Shown: positions 18,508 through 27,763 of the stretch, in pieces
Position numbering within the stretch: position 1 is the first letter of the stretch
Layout of the letters: every line of letters starts with the position of its first letter
Program-made: the position numbers and the translations under genes
Source: Pseudoalteromonas sp. S16_S37
GTDB lineage: Bacteria; Pseudomonadota; Gammaproteobacteria; Enterobacterales; Alteromonadaceae
DNA length: 64,000 bases
NCBI RefSeq assembly: GCF_014694405.1
Contig: NZ_JAAUWV010000021.1
Coordinates: 1-64,000, forward strand
Reading direction: 5' to 3'
The notes under the pieces: generated by a model
What the model was told of the DNA's origin: nothing
The model's database searches: none
The model's input: only the letters and a program-made list of their open reading frames with translations

Positions 18508-18520
18508 CGGAGTAGATTAA

Positions 18521-21346
18521 ATGCAAATCAGAATTGGACAAGAGATCCTAAGTCGTGAGGCGCTATTAGATAGCGCGGGCCTATTAGCTGAATTTATTCA
18601 AGCCAGTGGTGACACACTCATCTGGCAACACGATGACCAACGCGTAGAAGTGCTCGACCTAGTTGGTGGATTTGGCAGTACGTTGCTTGGACATAATCAC
18701 CCCGAGCTTATCGAAACCATGCAGCACAGCTTAAGTGCCAATCGCCCAATGTGGGTGCAAGGTGCTCAGCGTCCTATCGCTAAGCAACTACGAGAAGTAC
18801 TCGCTGAGAAATTACAAAGAGAAACAGGCAAACAATATCAGCTCATTATCCTCAATACCGGCACTGAAGCCGTTGAAGCTGCGCTAAAGCACGCTCAATA
18901 TGAGTATTTTCAGCGCCTTAGCCAAGCGCAAACACAAAGCGCCGATAACTGGCGTGCATTTATGGCACGCTTATCACGCAATGAGTTGTACATAGATGAG
19001 GATTTTTTCCATAAAGCCGAGCAATTACTTGGTCAAGAACCCATTGAAAGCATTGAAGAATTACAACGTGCACTGCAATTTCGTAATCAGCAAGCGTTCA
19101 ACTTGCCGGCTAAAGTTGCCGCGTTTAAAGGGGCATTTCATGGTAAAACTCGCGGCAGCCTAGCCACGACATACAACCGTGACGCACGCCTCCCCTTTAT
19201 AGCGAACAACCCTGACGCGGTATTTATTGAAGACTGTGACAGCTTTAAACAAACACTATCGGGTTGGCAAAGTCAGTATTGGCAGTTGGAATTTGAACCA
19301 CTGCGCTTGGTTGCTAAACCAATCAATCAGTTAGCCGCTGTTATCTATGAACCAATTCAAGGTGAAGGCGGAGTCGTCCCTCTGGCGCAACAGTACATCG
19401 ATTTACTTAACGAAATAAAACAAAGCCACCCAGATACCGCCATTATTGCTGATGAAATTCAATGTGGACTTGGCCGCACAGGGCATTTTTTAGAAAGTGT
19501 TGCACGCCAAGCACCCAATGATTACATCACTTTAGCCAAATCACTCGGCGGTGGGTTGTGTAAGATTTCCGCCGTGGCAATTGATGCCAGTCGTTACCAC
19601 CAAGAGTTCAGTATGCTTCACAGCACCACGTTTGCCGATGATGATTTAAGCTCGGCTGTAGCATTAAAAACACTCGCTTTGCTAGAGCGCGACGATATTG
19701 TTCATAAAACGCAAAGCCTAGGTGAGGCATTTTTAAGCGCCTTGCAAGACCTTGCCAACGACTATCCAGATATGATCACTGAGGTACGAGGCAAAGGATG
19801 CATGCTAGGTATCCAATTGGCTTCTCAAAGCGATCATCCAAGTGCAACGATTTCAGGCCTAGACAAAGAAAACGTTCTTTCTATGGCGCTGGCGGGCTAC
19901 CTTTTGCATCGCCACCACATCCGTATATTACCCTCCTTGGGTAAACGCCGTGTGCTGAGATTACAGCCGTCAAGCTACTTTGCTCATCAAAACATTGCCA
20001 AGGTAGTGGACGCTTTAAAGGCTGCATTTGAACTTATTCGCGCACATAAAATCGCGCCGTTAATGTCTCATCTTATTCACGCAGATATCAGTGAGCTTGC
20101 TTATCACGAACGTTTACAGCACCCACTGCGCGAAGACGATATTCCAAGTGGCATTGAAAAAGTCGCATTTATTAGTCACCTAATCGATCAAGATAGCTTA
20201 AATGAAATTGACCCAGGCTGGCGGGTATTTGATGAATATGAACAAGAAGAGCTAAACCACCATATTCTTCCTGTCACTGTACCGGGTGTTTTAGCAAGAC
20301 GTAAAATCACCTCAATCAGCGGCCGAGAAATTGAGTTAGTGCTTTATGGTATTCAGATGGATGCCGAAAGCATCGAAGCTGATAGACGCTTCAACCGCTC
20401 AAAAGTCATTCGCGCACAAGTACATGAAGCCTATCGTTTGGCCCGAGAAGAAGGCTGTAAATTAGTAGGCTTTGGTGGCTACACCTCGATAGTAACCAGT
20501 AACTGCTGTGATTTTACCTACAATACGCCAGCGGCAACGTCAGGTAATGCACTTACAGTTGCAGCGAGCATTAATACTGTTTTAAGTAGTGCAACACAGC
20601 ACGGGATTGATTTGAAAAAAGCGACCGTTGCGATTTGTGGTGCCGCGGGCAACATTGGACAAGTACACAGCGCGATACTTGCCAAACATTGTCACAAACT
20701 GATTTTGATCACCCGTAACGCAAGTGCTACCAATATGAATGACACTTTGCAGGTTATTTGTGAGCAACTATACCTTGGCGTTGAGCAGCAAATAAGCGGA
20801 GGCAAACTCTTAGAGAGCTGCAAAGAATGGTTAACGCCACGTATTGGGGATGACAAGCCTGAAGTTATCCAACGTGAGCTGAAGAGCATTTTATTGGCCA
20901 GAGGCTTGGTTGTGATCAGCGATAACTTCAATGATTGCCAAGCAGCTGATGTGATTGTCAGTAATACCAGCAGCCCAACAACTGTCTTTAGAGCTGAACA
21001 TATTCATCCGCACAAGCCAGTACTAATAAGTGACGTTGCGGTGCCAAGAGACGTGCCCGAAGATATCGTGCTAACGCGACCCAACGTTAAGCTCATTCGT
21101 GGTGGTGTCGTCAACCTCACGCAAAACCCTGAATTTACCTTACCTGGCATGTTATTACCCAAAGGACAGGTCTATGCATGCTGTGGTGAAACTATTCTAC
21201 TTGGCTTAGCTGGCGCCTTTACGCACTTTAGCATGGGTGCTCTGACTTGTGCCCAAGTGGAGCAAGTACAAGCTTTAGCCGCAATACACGGCTTTGAGTT
21301 AGATCAGGAGAAACCGCAAAATGACTCATTGCAAGCCGTTAGCTAA
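18521..21346 (+). CDS. tamH: TamH: class III aminotransferase fused to acyl-ACP-reductase-like domain
   Basis: A 941-residue bifunctional enzyme. Residues about 30-510 are a class III aminotransferase with GTEAVEAALKHA, DEIQCGLGRTG and PLP Lys340 (TLAKSLGGG). Residues about 560-930 resemble cyanobacterial acyl-ACP reductase: GGYTSIVT, a Rossmann motif CGAAGNIGQ, and GQVYACCGETILLGL with Cys887 at the place of that family's acyl-enzyme cysteine. The protein should reduce the carrier-bound fatty acyl to an aldehyde and then transaminate it to the fatty amine that TamQ condenses with MBC. Prodigiosin PigE has the same general two-domain layout. It overlaps the next gene by 26 bases. Confidence 0.92.
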   Translation: MQIRIGQEILSREALLDSAGLLAEFIQASGDTLIWQHDDQRVEVLDLVGGFGSTLLGHNHPELIETMQHSLSANRPMWVQGAQRPIAKQLREVLAEKLQRETGKQYQLIILNTGTEAVEAALKHAQYEYFQRLSQAQTQSADNWRAFMARLSRNELYIDEDFFHKAEQLLGQEPIESIEELQRALQFRNQQAFNLPAKVAAFKGAFHGKTRGSLATTYNRDARLPFIANNPDAVFIEDCDSFKQTLSGWQSQYWQLEFEPLRLVAKPINQLAAVIYEPIQGEGGVVPLAQQYIDLLNEIKQSHPDTAIIADEIQCGLGRTGHFLESVARQAPNDYITLAKSLGGGLCKISAVAIDASRYHQEFSMLHSTTFADDDLSSAVALKTLALLERDDIVHKTQSLGEAFLSALQDLANDYPDMITEVRGKGCMLGIQLASQSDHPSATISGLDKENVLSMALAGYLLHRHHIRILPSLGKRRVLRLQPSSYFAHQNIAKVVDALKAAFELIRAHKIAPLMSHLIHADISELAYHERLQHPLREDDIPSGIEKVAFISHLIDQDSLNEIDPGWRVFDEYEQEELNHHILPVTVPGVLARRKITSISGREIELVLYGIQMDAESIEADRRFNRSKVIRAQVHEAYRLAREEGCKLVGFGGYTSIVTSNCCDFTYNTPAATSGNALTVAASINTVLSSATQHGIDLKKATVAICGAAGNIGQVHSAILAKHCHKLILITRNASATNMNDTLQVICEQLYLGVEQQISGGKLLESCKEWLTPRIGDDKPEVIQRELKSILLARGLVVISDNFNDCQAADVIVSNTSSPTTVFRAEHIHPHKPVLISDVAVPRDVPEDIVLTRPNVKLIRGGVVNLTQNPEFTLPGMLLPKGQVYACCGETILLGLAGAFTHFSMGALTCAQVEQVQALAAIHGFELDQEKPQNDSLQAVS

Positions 21347-22403
21347 CGTTGTTGGCGAATGTATTGAGCTGGCAAAGCTGGTGCCATCATCACACAATTG
21401 CCAGCCTTGGAGCGTACATTTACATCACGCTGACATGCCTTTTGATGGCACGGTGAGCATTAGCATTGATAGTGAGCATACTATCAATGCGCTCAGCTCA
21501 TTAAAAAATGAAATGCTTATGAGCTTGGCAGGCTTTAGCTGCGCTTTAATCAACTTACTAGAAGCCTCAGGCGTGGTATGTAAGGTGCAAAGCGATGCGG
21601 CTAACTTAAGCGTCATTGATAATGAAGATACGCGGGTACTGACCGTGTATCTGACATTAAAACCAAATAGCGAAGACGAAGCACGCTTTGTACGCATAAG
21701 TCAGTTACTGCAAAACCGCTATACACACCGTGGAGCGCTGCACGCAGACAAGCCTTTGCGATGGCAAGAAGATGTGCTGCCACGCAAAATTTGGCCAAGT
21801 GAGCAGTTACATTGGCTGCAAATAACACCGCAAAAGCAGGCACAAATCGCAAAACTAGTGTCGCGCTTTGCCGCACTTGATTTTAGCCATCGCAAGGCCT
21901 GGCAAGAAACCTATCAATTTATTGATTTTGCAAAAAGTAAACATGCTAAAAAAGACCGTGGCTTCAATATTCAACAATTAATGGGGCCTTTGGGTAGCTT
22001 TAAGCGTCGCTTGAATCAGATGCTTTTGCATCCAAACGTGATGTTTGTTTTAAACAAATTTGGCATGGCACAAAAAATGGCCGACATGCTTGCCATGTTA
22101 AGTGAACAAAGCTCACAGCTCATTTGTTTGTGCCACAGTGATAAAGCCGATGCCACCGCTTGGTTAGCAGCTGGAGAATACATGCTGGAGGCTTGGTTAC
22201 AAGCAACCGAGCAAAACCTTGCAGTCCATCCTCTGAGTGTATTGTTACAACACTCTGACGCAAAAACTGCGCTTCATCACACATTAGGTGTGCAACATTC
22301 ACCTATGTTTATCGCCCGTGTGGGCAGAAGCGATAGCGAGCCAAGCTTTATTACTCAGTTTCGCTATCGAACTTCTTTATCTCGAATACTAACGCAACAC
22401 TAA
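21321..22403 (+). CDS. Nitroreductase-like oxidoreductase, PigM-like
   Basis: A 360-residue protein. The N-terminal LAKLVPSSHNCQPWSV matches the PSSHNxQPW flavin-site motif of nitroreductase/Acg-type proteins; TRVGRS-like and RTSLSRIL sequences close the C-terminus. In prodigiosin biosynthesis PigM is assigned to oxidising the bipyrrole methanol to the aldehyde that becomes MBC. Genetic position (after TamH, before the exporter genes) fits that role. AGGAGA lies 10 bases before the ATG. The flavin and reaction are inferred from family and pathway; the middle of the protein is divergent. Confidence 0.75.
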   Translation: MTHCKPLANVVGECIELAKLVPSSHNCQPWSVHLHHADMPFDGTVSISIDSEHTINALSSLKNEMLMSLAGFSCALINLLEASGVVCKVQSDAANLSVIDNEDTRVLTVYLTLKPNSEDEARFVRISQLLQNRYTHRGALHADKPLRWQEDVLPRKIWPSEQLHWLQITPQKQAQIAKLVSRFAALDFSHRKAWQETYQFIDFAKSKHAKKDRGFNIQQLMGPLGSFKRRLNQMLLHPNVMFVLNKFGMAQKMADMLAMLSEQSSQLICLCHSDKADATAWLAAGEYMLEAWLQATEQNLAVHPLSVLLQHSDAKTALHHTLGVQHSPMFIARVGRSDSEPSFITQFRYRTSLSRILTQH

Positions 22404-22413
22404 AAGGACCGTT

Positions 22414-23175
22414 ATGAAAAAACTATTTTTCCTCTTTATCGTTTTGCTCTGCAATAGCGCAAGCGCAAATAGTAAAGACCAATTGGGGTCATGGATTGAC
22501 AACGCAGAGCGGATTTTGCGCTCAAAAACATCGGCTTCTGTGCTCTCAATGGCAATCAATAAAGCTGAATATCAACGCGACTTTACCCTGTTAGTGCTCA
22601 CTGATGACCGTACTGAACAACAAAAAGTAATGGTACGTATGTTAGGCCCAGCGCTTTGGCGTGGCAATGTCACACTCAAAGTGGATGACCGCATTTCATT
22701 TTTTGAACCACGCAATAAGCGAACCACAGTGATGAGTAGCTCCATGCTGGCATCAAGCTGGATGGGTAGCCATTTTAGTAATGATGATCTGATGCGCGAA
22801 ACCGACTTGGCAACGCACTATACCTATAAATCAGCCAAATCATGGCAACAAGATAATCGTGACTATCACCTGATTGAACTAACACCTCTGCCCTCTGCAC
22901 CCGTGGTATGGGGCAAAGTAATGTACCGTCTATATCTTGAAGAGGGTCGCGTATTTCCTGAACAAGTGACTTATTACCGCCGCAATAATGATGAACAACC
23001 TGAGCGCACCCTGACATACAGCGATGTAAAACTGATGGATGGTTTCAAAGTGCCTACGGTGATGGAAATGCGAATTTCTGACAAACCCGACGAATACACA
23101 CGTATGCATTATCAAAAAATAAAATTCAATAGTGACTTAGCTGCCAGCAAATTCACTGAACAAGCGTTTCTGTAG
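22414..23175 (+). CDS. LolA-like periplasmic outer-membrane-sorting protein
   Basis: A 253-residue exported protein with a signal peptide (about 1-20, cleavage after SASA). The mature part matches the LolA-like outer membrane lipoprotein-sorting family found beside FtsX-type ABC transporters: a beta-rich domain with LGPALWRGNVTLKVDDRISFFEP, a central WQQDNRDYHLIEL strand and YTRMHYQKIKFN near the end. Such proteins carry hydrophobic cargo across the periplasm. It lies directly before two permeases, an ATPase and an outer-membrane barrel within the pigment operon, so it probably shuttles tambjamine or a lipid carrier to the outer membrane. Cargo is inference. Confidence 0.8.
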   Translation: MKKLFFLFIVLLCNSASANSKDQLGSWIDNAERILRSKTSASVLSMAINKAEYQRDFTLLVLTDDRTEQQKVMVRMLGPALWRGNVTLKVDDRISFFEPRNKRTTVMSSSMLASSWMGSHFSNDDLMRETDLATHYTYKSAKSWQQDNRDYHLIELTPLPSAPVVWGKVMYRLYLEEGRVFPEQVTYYRRNNDEQPERTLTYSDVKLMDGFKVPTVMEMRISDKPDEYTRMHYQKIKFNSDLAASKFTEQAFL

Positions 23176-23183
23176 GAGGTCGC

Positions 23184-24593
23184 ATGGAATTATACATTCG
23201 CCTCGCTTGGCGTAACTTGCTGCGTAATAGAAAGCGCAGCTCAGTAACCGCTTTGGGGATAACCCTAGGGATCGGTTTTTGTATTACCACATTGGCGATT
23301 ATGGATGGGCTTAGCCATGACTTGATCACGGGCACCACCCAAGGCCAAGTGGGCCACATACAGGTTCATGAGCAAGACTATCTTGCAAAACGCCAACTGC
23401 AGCAAACCATTGAAAATAATAGCCAAGTAGTTTCTGAGCTTCGAGGCCTTAGCTCGGTAAAAGCCGCGGCAGCTAGGCTATACAGTTTTGGTTACTTAAG
23501 TAAGGGTGATAAATCTATTGGCGTTAGCTTGTTAGGCGTTGAACCCAAGCATGAGCGTCAAGTTACATCACTGGCTGAACAAATTGTAAACGGGTCGTTT
23601 TTATCTGAACCAACACCTTGGCCTACAGGTCAAGCCCTAAGCAAAGAGCAACTCGCACTTGATGAGCAGCTCACTGAACAAGCCATTGCTGATGCCTTTG
23701 CTGAGCTAGATGGCCTCGACACCCACAGCAGTGAATTGCAATCTCATACTAATGAGCTGATCGACACGTTAGCACCTTTACCCTTTAGCCTTCCGCAAGT
23801 CATTTTGGGCGTAAAACTCGCTAAAAACTTGCAAGCCAATGTAGGGGATGAAATCACCCTATTATTTGAAACCGCGCAAGGTGCGCAGCAATCTTTAGAC
23901 CTGCAAGTAGCGGGAATTAGTCGACAAGGTACCGATCTAATCGACCGTACTCGCATGATTTTTCATATCCAAGACTTACAAAAATTACTACAGCTGCCAA
24001 ATCAAAGTCATGAAATCGCTATCTCTACACTGGATCTTCAAAAAGTGGATTTAGCACAGCAAGTGATCAGTGATGTGCTCGGTGCAAGCTACCCTAAATT
24101 GAGCGTGCAAACTTGGTCACAATTGCGCCCTGACATCTTGGCACTGATCCAATCCAACCAAGCTTTGATGGGCACTTTGGTATTCATTATCTTTTTAATT
24201 GCGGGCGTAGGCGTTATGAATGCCATGCTCGTAAGTGTCATGGAGCGACGTAAAGAACTGAGCTTGCTAAAAGCACTAGGGTTAAAAGGCCCTAATGTTG
24301 TTTGGTTAGTAACCGTAGAGACGCTGGTATTAACCTTTATGGCCTCAATCGCAGGCTTGGTTATGGGCATTGTTCTGGGTAGTTACCTGCAAAAATACGG
24401 CTGGGACATCAGTCAATTTGGCGAATTTAGCTTAGCTGGTGTGGGTATGACCAGTGCACTCAAAGCCAAACTTACCCTCAATAATTTGTTTATCCCAGTT
24501 ATTGTTATGTTCGTTATCGCATTATTAGCCGCCCTTTACCCTGCATTTTCTGCGGCAAGATTAGTACCAGCACAAGGAATGAGAGCCTCATGA
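23184..24593 (+). CDS. LolC/E-like ABC transporter permease (first)
   Basis: A 469-residue FtsX-like permease. N-terminal LAWRNLLRNRKRSSVTALGITLGIG leads into the first membrane segment; a large periplasmic domain follows; three C-terminal segments start near VFIIFLIAGVGVMNAMLVSVMERRKELSLLKALG, which includes the coupling motif. The shape is that of LolC/LolE, inner-membrane parts of the lipoprotein-release complex. The start has AGGAGG 4-5 bases upstream. The stop overlaps the next permease ATG by 4 bases, indicating a coupled pair. Confidence 0.86.
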   Translation: MELYIRLAWRNLLRNRKRSSVTALGITLGIGFCITTLAIMDGLSHDLITGTTQGQVGHIQVHEQDYLAKRQLQQTIENNSQVVSELRGLSSVKAAAARLYSFGYLSKGDKSIGVSLLGVEPKHERQVTSLAEQIVNGSFLSEPTPWPTGQALSKEQLALDEQLTEQAIADAFAELDGLDTHSSELQSHTNELIDTLAPLPFSLPQVILGVKLAKNLQANVGDEITLLFETAQGAQQSLDLQVAGISRQGTDLIDRTRMIFHIQDLQKLLQLPNQSHEIAISTLDLQKVDLAQQVISDVLGASYPKLSVQTWSQLRPDILALIQSNQALMGTLVFIIFLIAGVGVMNAMLVSVMERRKELSLLKALGLKGPNVVWLVTVETLVLTFMASIAGLVMGIVLGSYLQKYGWDISQFGEFSLAGVGMTSALKAKLTLNNLFIPVIVMFVIALLAALYPAFSAARLVPAQGMRAS

Positions 24594-25846
24594 TCCATAA
24601 ATTAGCTTTACGAAATTTGTTGAGAAACAAACGTCGCTCCCTACTGACTTCGCTGATCATCGTATTTGCATTTAGCATGATGATTTTGTTCATGGGACTA
24701 TCTGATGGTGGCCACAAAGCGATGATAGATATCGGCGTTAGGATGGGACTGGGCCATGTCATTGTTCAGCATCCTGAGTATCGAGATGACCCAGCGCTTA
24801 GCCATTTGCTCGATAACCCTGAGCAGTTAAAGCAACTATTAATCGATACGGATCAGCGCTTAACTCCCGTGGCGAGACTACGCTCTGATGCGCTCATTCA
24901 AGCAGGTCGTCATGGCGTTGCATTAACAATATCAGGCGTTGAGCCAGAGATAGAGGCACAGGTATCTGCCATTGCCGATAAAAAGGCAATCGTGCAAGGA
25001 CAAACATTAGCGGCGTTTGCCAACAGTGCTGACCTGCAACGTCTTTCAGGCATAGTCATTGGCGAAACTCTGGCTAAAAACCTCGAAGTGCGCATTGGTG
25101 ATACCATCACACTAACGGTTAAACCTGCCAGCGGTGGCGACTTAGCACGCTCTGCGTTTGAAGTGGCCGGTATCTTCAAAACTGGGTTGCATGAGCTTGA
25201 CACATTTTGGGCAGAAGTGCCGATAGATGACTTGCAAGCTTTATTAGAAGTGCCCAATCAAGTCAGCCAAATTGCACTTTATACCAGTGCTGGCAGCGAC
25301 AACGTTGCCCAGCTTGCCAAGGCTTTAACGGCACAATTCCCAGCTTTAGATATTTTACCTTGGCAAACGGCTGCGCCTGAATTGTATTCGGCCGTTACCC
25401 TGGATGCGGCGGGCATGTATCTGTTGATGCTCATCGTTTACGTGGTAGTTGCGGTAGGCATTCTTAACACCGTACTGATGTCGACTTTTAGACGTCAACG
25501 CGAGTTTTCAATGATGATTGCGCTGGGTGCACGAGCAAGCACAGTGTCAAAAGTTGTGCTGTTAGAAGCAATTTACCTAAGCGCCTTTTCACTCACCATC
25601 GGCCTAGTACTGGGGCTTTGGGGTCATCACCATTTTGCAACTCAAGGACTTGACTTTAAAGAAGTATTTGGCACTGCAATGGAAGCTGGCGGGGTGTTAC
25701 TACCTGAGAAGTTTTACTCAACTTTAGAAGCCAACAAGCTGTCACTGAGCGTTTTATTCGTTTTTGTTTTGACTATCCTCGTCACCCTTATTCCAGCGAT
25801 CCGCGCTGGACACCGCTCACCTGTTGCAGCCAGTCAAGAATCTTAA
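24590..25846 (+). CDS. LolC/E-like ABC transporter permease (second)
   Basis: A 418-residue FtsX-like permease, paralogous to the preceding one: LALRNLLRNKRRSLLTSLIIVFAF at the N-terminus, periplasmic domain, and three C-terminal membrane segments with VLMSTFRRQREFSMMIALGARAS as coupling motif. It overlaps the previous gene by 4 bases and is followed after 9 bases by the ATPase gene. Together the three would form a heterodimeric LolCDE-like complex handing cargo to the LolA-like protein encoded upstream. Confidence 0.86.
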   Translation: MIHKLALRNLLRNKRRSLLTSLIIVFAFSMMILFMGLSDGGHKAMIDIGVRMGLGHVIVQHPEYRDDPALSHLLDNPEQLKQLLIDTDQRLTPVARLRSDALIQAGRHGVALTISGVEPEIEAQVSAIADKKAIVQGQTLAAFANSADLQRLSGIVIGETLAKNLEVRIGDTITLTVKPASGGDLARSAFEVAGIFKTGLHELDTFWAEVPIDDLQALLEVPNQVSQIALYTSAGSDNVAQLAKALTAQFPALDILPWQTAAPELYSAVTLDAAGMYLLMLIVYVVVAVGILNTVLMSTFRRQREFSMMIALGARASTVSKVVLLEAIYLSAFSLTIGLVLGLWGHHHFATQGLDFKEVFGTAMEAGGVLLPEKFYSTLEANKLSLSVLFVFVLTILVTLIPAIRAGHRSPVAASQES

Positions 25847-25855
25847 GGAACTATC

Positions 25856-26560
25856 ATGATCAAATTAAACCAAATTAACAAAATATTTTCTGACAAACAC
25901 CAGTCGTTTCATTGCCTAAAAGACTTAGATTTAGAAGTAAAACAAGGTGAGTTTACGGTTATTGCAGGCCCTTCTGGTTCTGGTAAATCAACATTACTCA
26001 ATATTATTGGTCTACTCGATAAGCCAAGCTCAGGTCGCTATGAATTTGATGGGCAAAATGTCGCCAAGTTAAATAATAACCAGTTGGCCGATATTCGTCG
26101 CGAGAAAATTGGCTTTGTGTTTCAAGCATACAATTTGATGCCGGTACTCACGGCGCTGGAAAACACGGAAATGATCATGGAGTTTTGCAACGTCGACAAA
26201 AAAGTTCGTCGTCAGCGTGCCATTGAAACGCTTGAAGCCGTTGGCTTAGGAGAGTTTAAAGACCGCTTCCCTGCGCAGTTAAGTGGCGGCCAACAACAGC
26301 GTGTTGCTGTTGCCAGAGCCATTGCAGCCCAACCATTGCTGGTGGTTGCAGATGAACCAACCGCAAACCTTGATTCTCGCTCAACAGAGAGCTTGCTGGA
26401 TTTAATGCAATCACTGAATGAAGAGCTGGGTGTCACATTCTTGTTTAGCTCGCACGACCCGCGTGTTATTGAACGAGCGCATCGTGTTATTCATCTGCAA
26501 GATGGTCAGATTGTCAAAGACGTCAACACCAATAATAGTGGTCAACAGGTAGCAGTGTAG
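25856..26560 (+). CDS. LolD-like ABC transporter ATP-binding protein
   Basis: A 234-residue ATPase with Walker A GPSGSGKST, Q-loop FVFQAYNLMP, signature LSGGQQQRVAVARAI, Walker B LLVVADEPTANLDSRS and switch His in FLFSSHDPRV. It is of the same general type as the ATPase of the minus-strand efflux system at 5849 but sits in a different operon. It energises the two LolC/E-like permeases just upstream. It has AAGGAAC before the ATG. Confidence 0.92.
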   Translation: MIKLNQINKIFSDKHQSFHCLKDLDLEVKQGEFTVIAGPSGSGKSTLLNIIGLLDKPSSGRYEFDGQNVAKLNNNQLADIRREKIGFVFQAYNLMPVLTALENTEMIMEFCNVDKKVRRQRAIETLEAVGLGEFKDRFPAQLSGGQQQRVAVARAIAAQPLLVVADEPTANLDSRSTESLLDLMQSLNEELGVTFLFSSHDPRVIERAHRVIHLQDGQIVKDVNTNNSGQQVAV

Positions 26561-26561
26561 C

Positions 26562-27755
26562 GTGAAGCCATTGTTACTTTTTATTGCCTGCACGAGTGTG
26601 CAGGCAATCGCCTATGAAACAGATGAAGACTTTGCCGATATTTTTGGTGACGCACCACCGTCTAGTACCCTGTTAAATGGTGTATTCGAGGCAAACTTAG
26701 TCACTGTAGATACGCCTTCCCAAAATAGCTGGGGAAGCAATCAATTTGCGCGCCTTGAATATCAACACAAAAAAAATGACAACATATGGGTGATGCATAC
26801 GCAATTAGACTTTGACTATCTCAAAGATGGGAATCTGTTAAGTTTATTTGCTAAACAACCGGTGGCGGATAGAGCACTTGATCTTGACTGGCAAGAAAGC
26901 CACGACCACCAGCTTTGGTATGGCCAAGTCGATTGGGCTTACTGGCAACATGCGCTCAACAAAGCCAATATCACCGTAGGCCGGCAACCTGTTACGCTTG
27001 GTCTGGGCCGTCTTTTTTCACCGCTGGACCCTTTAGGCGCATTTAACGTTTTTGACTTAGATAGGCTCTACAAAAGTGGCGTAGACGCTATCAAGCTTGA
27101 CTATTTTGTCAGCGATACGTTGCAAACCCAAAGCATCCTGACGGTTAATCAAAACGACAAACTGCAAGGCCTGCAAACAATTAAAGGCAACTTAGAGCAA
27201 GGCGTATGGCTTCTAACTGCTGCTATTCGTGAAGAACAGCACTATATATCAGCAAGTCTACAGCGCTACCAAGCTTGGCTTGATGCCGACGTTTATGGCG
27301 AGCTTTTGTATGGCGATTTAACATCCAGTGCTAAAGCGCAATTTACAACTTCAGAGCAAAAGCGCGCTTTATTAGGCATGAGTACCAAGGTGGGTGCTAA
27401 CGGTAGCCTTACTTTTGAGTGGTTGTATCAATCACTTGCGGCAGGTGTTCAGACTGACTACACCCTTTGGCAACAACGTTATGCACACTCACAGATAACT
27501 CCTATGGGTTTAGCAAAGCGCTATATGGCGTTGTCATATAGCAATGAGTGGCGAGATTTAACGCGTTACGAACTACTGACCATGCATAACTTGGTCGACA
27601 ACCACAGTACCTTATCTGCCGTTGTTACCCACTCTGCCAGCGATAATTTACAACTTAGACTAGCGCTCGCTTGGACACCCAAGCAAGGCACACGCAACAG
27701 CGAATTTGAACAATTTGCTGACTTACTTCAACTTGGGATCCGCTATTATTTTTAG
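26562..27755 (+). CDS. Predicted outer-membrane beta-barrel protein of the pigment operon
   Basis: A 397-residue protein starting at a GTG one base after the ATPase stop. A signal peptide (about 1-18) is followed by an acidic segment TDEDFADIFGD and then alternating amphipathic strands rich in aromatic residues. The chain ends in the strand LLQLGIRYYF, with the C-terminal Phe typical of outer-membrane barrels. No family name is certain; it resembles porin-like proteins found with LolA-like/FtsX-like transporters. It would provide the outer-membrane step or acceptor for the cargo of the LolCDE-like complex. Confidence 0.7.
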   Translation: MKPLLLFIACTSVQAIAYETDEDFADIFGDAPPSSTLLNGVFEANLVTVDTPSQNSWGSNQFARLEYQHKKNDNIWVMHTQLDFDYLKDGNLLSLFAKQPVADRALDLDWQESHDHQLWYGQVDWAYWQHALNKANITVGRQPVTLGLGRLFSPLDPLGAFNVFDLDRLYKSGVDAIKLDYFVSDTLQTQSILTVNQNDKLQGLQTIKGNLEQGVWLLTAAIREEQHYISASLQRYQAWLDADVYGELLYGDLTSSAKAQFTTSEQKRALLGMSTKVGANGSLTFEWLYQSLAAGVQTDYTLWQQRYAHSQITPMGLAKRYMALSYSNEWRDLTRYELLTMHNLVDNHSTLSAVVTHSASDNLQLRLALAWTPKQGTRNSEFEQFADLLQLGIRYYF

Positions 27756-27763
27756 GTTAAATC

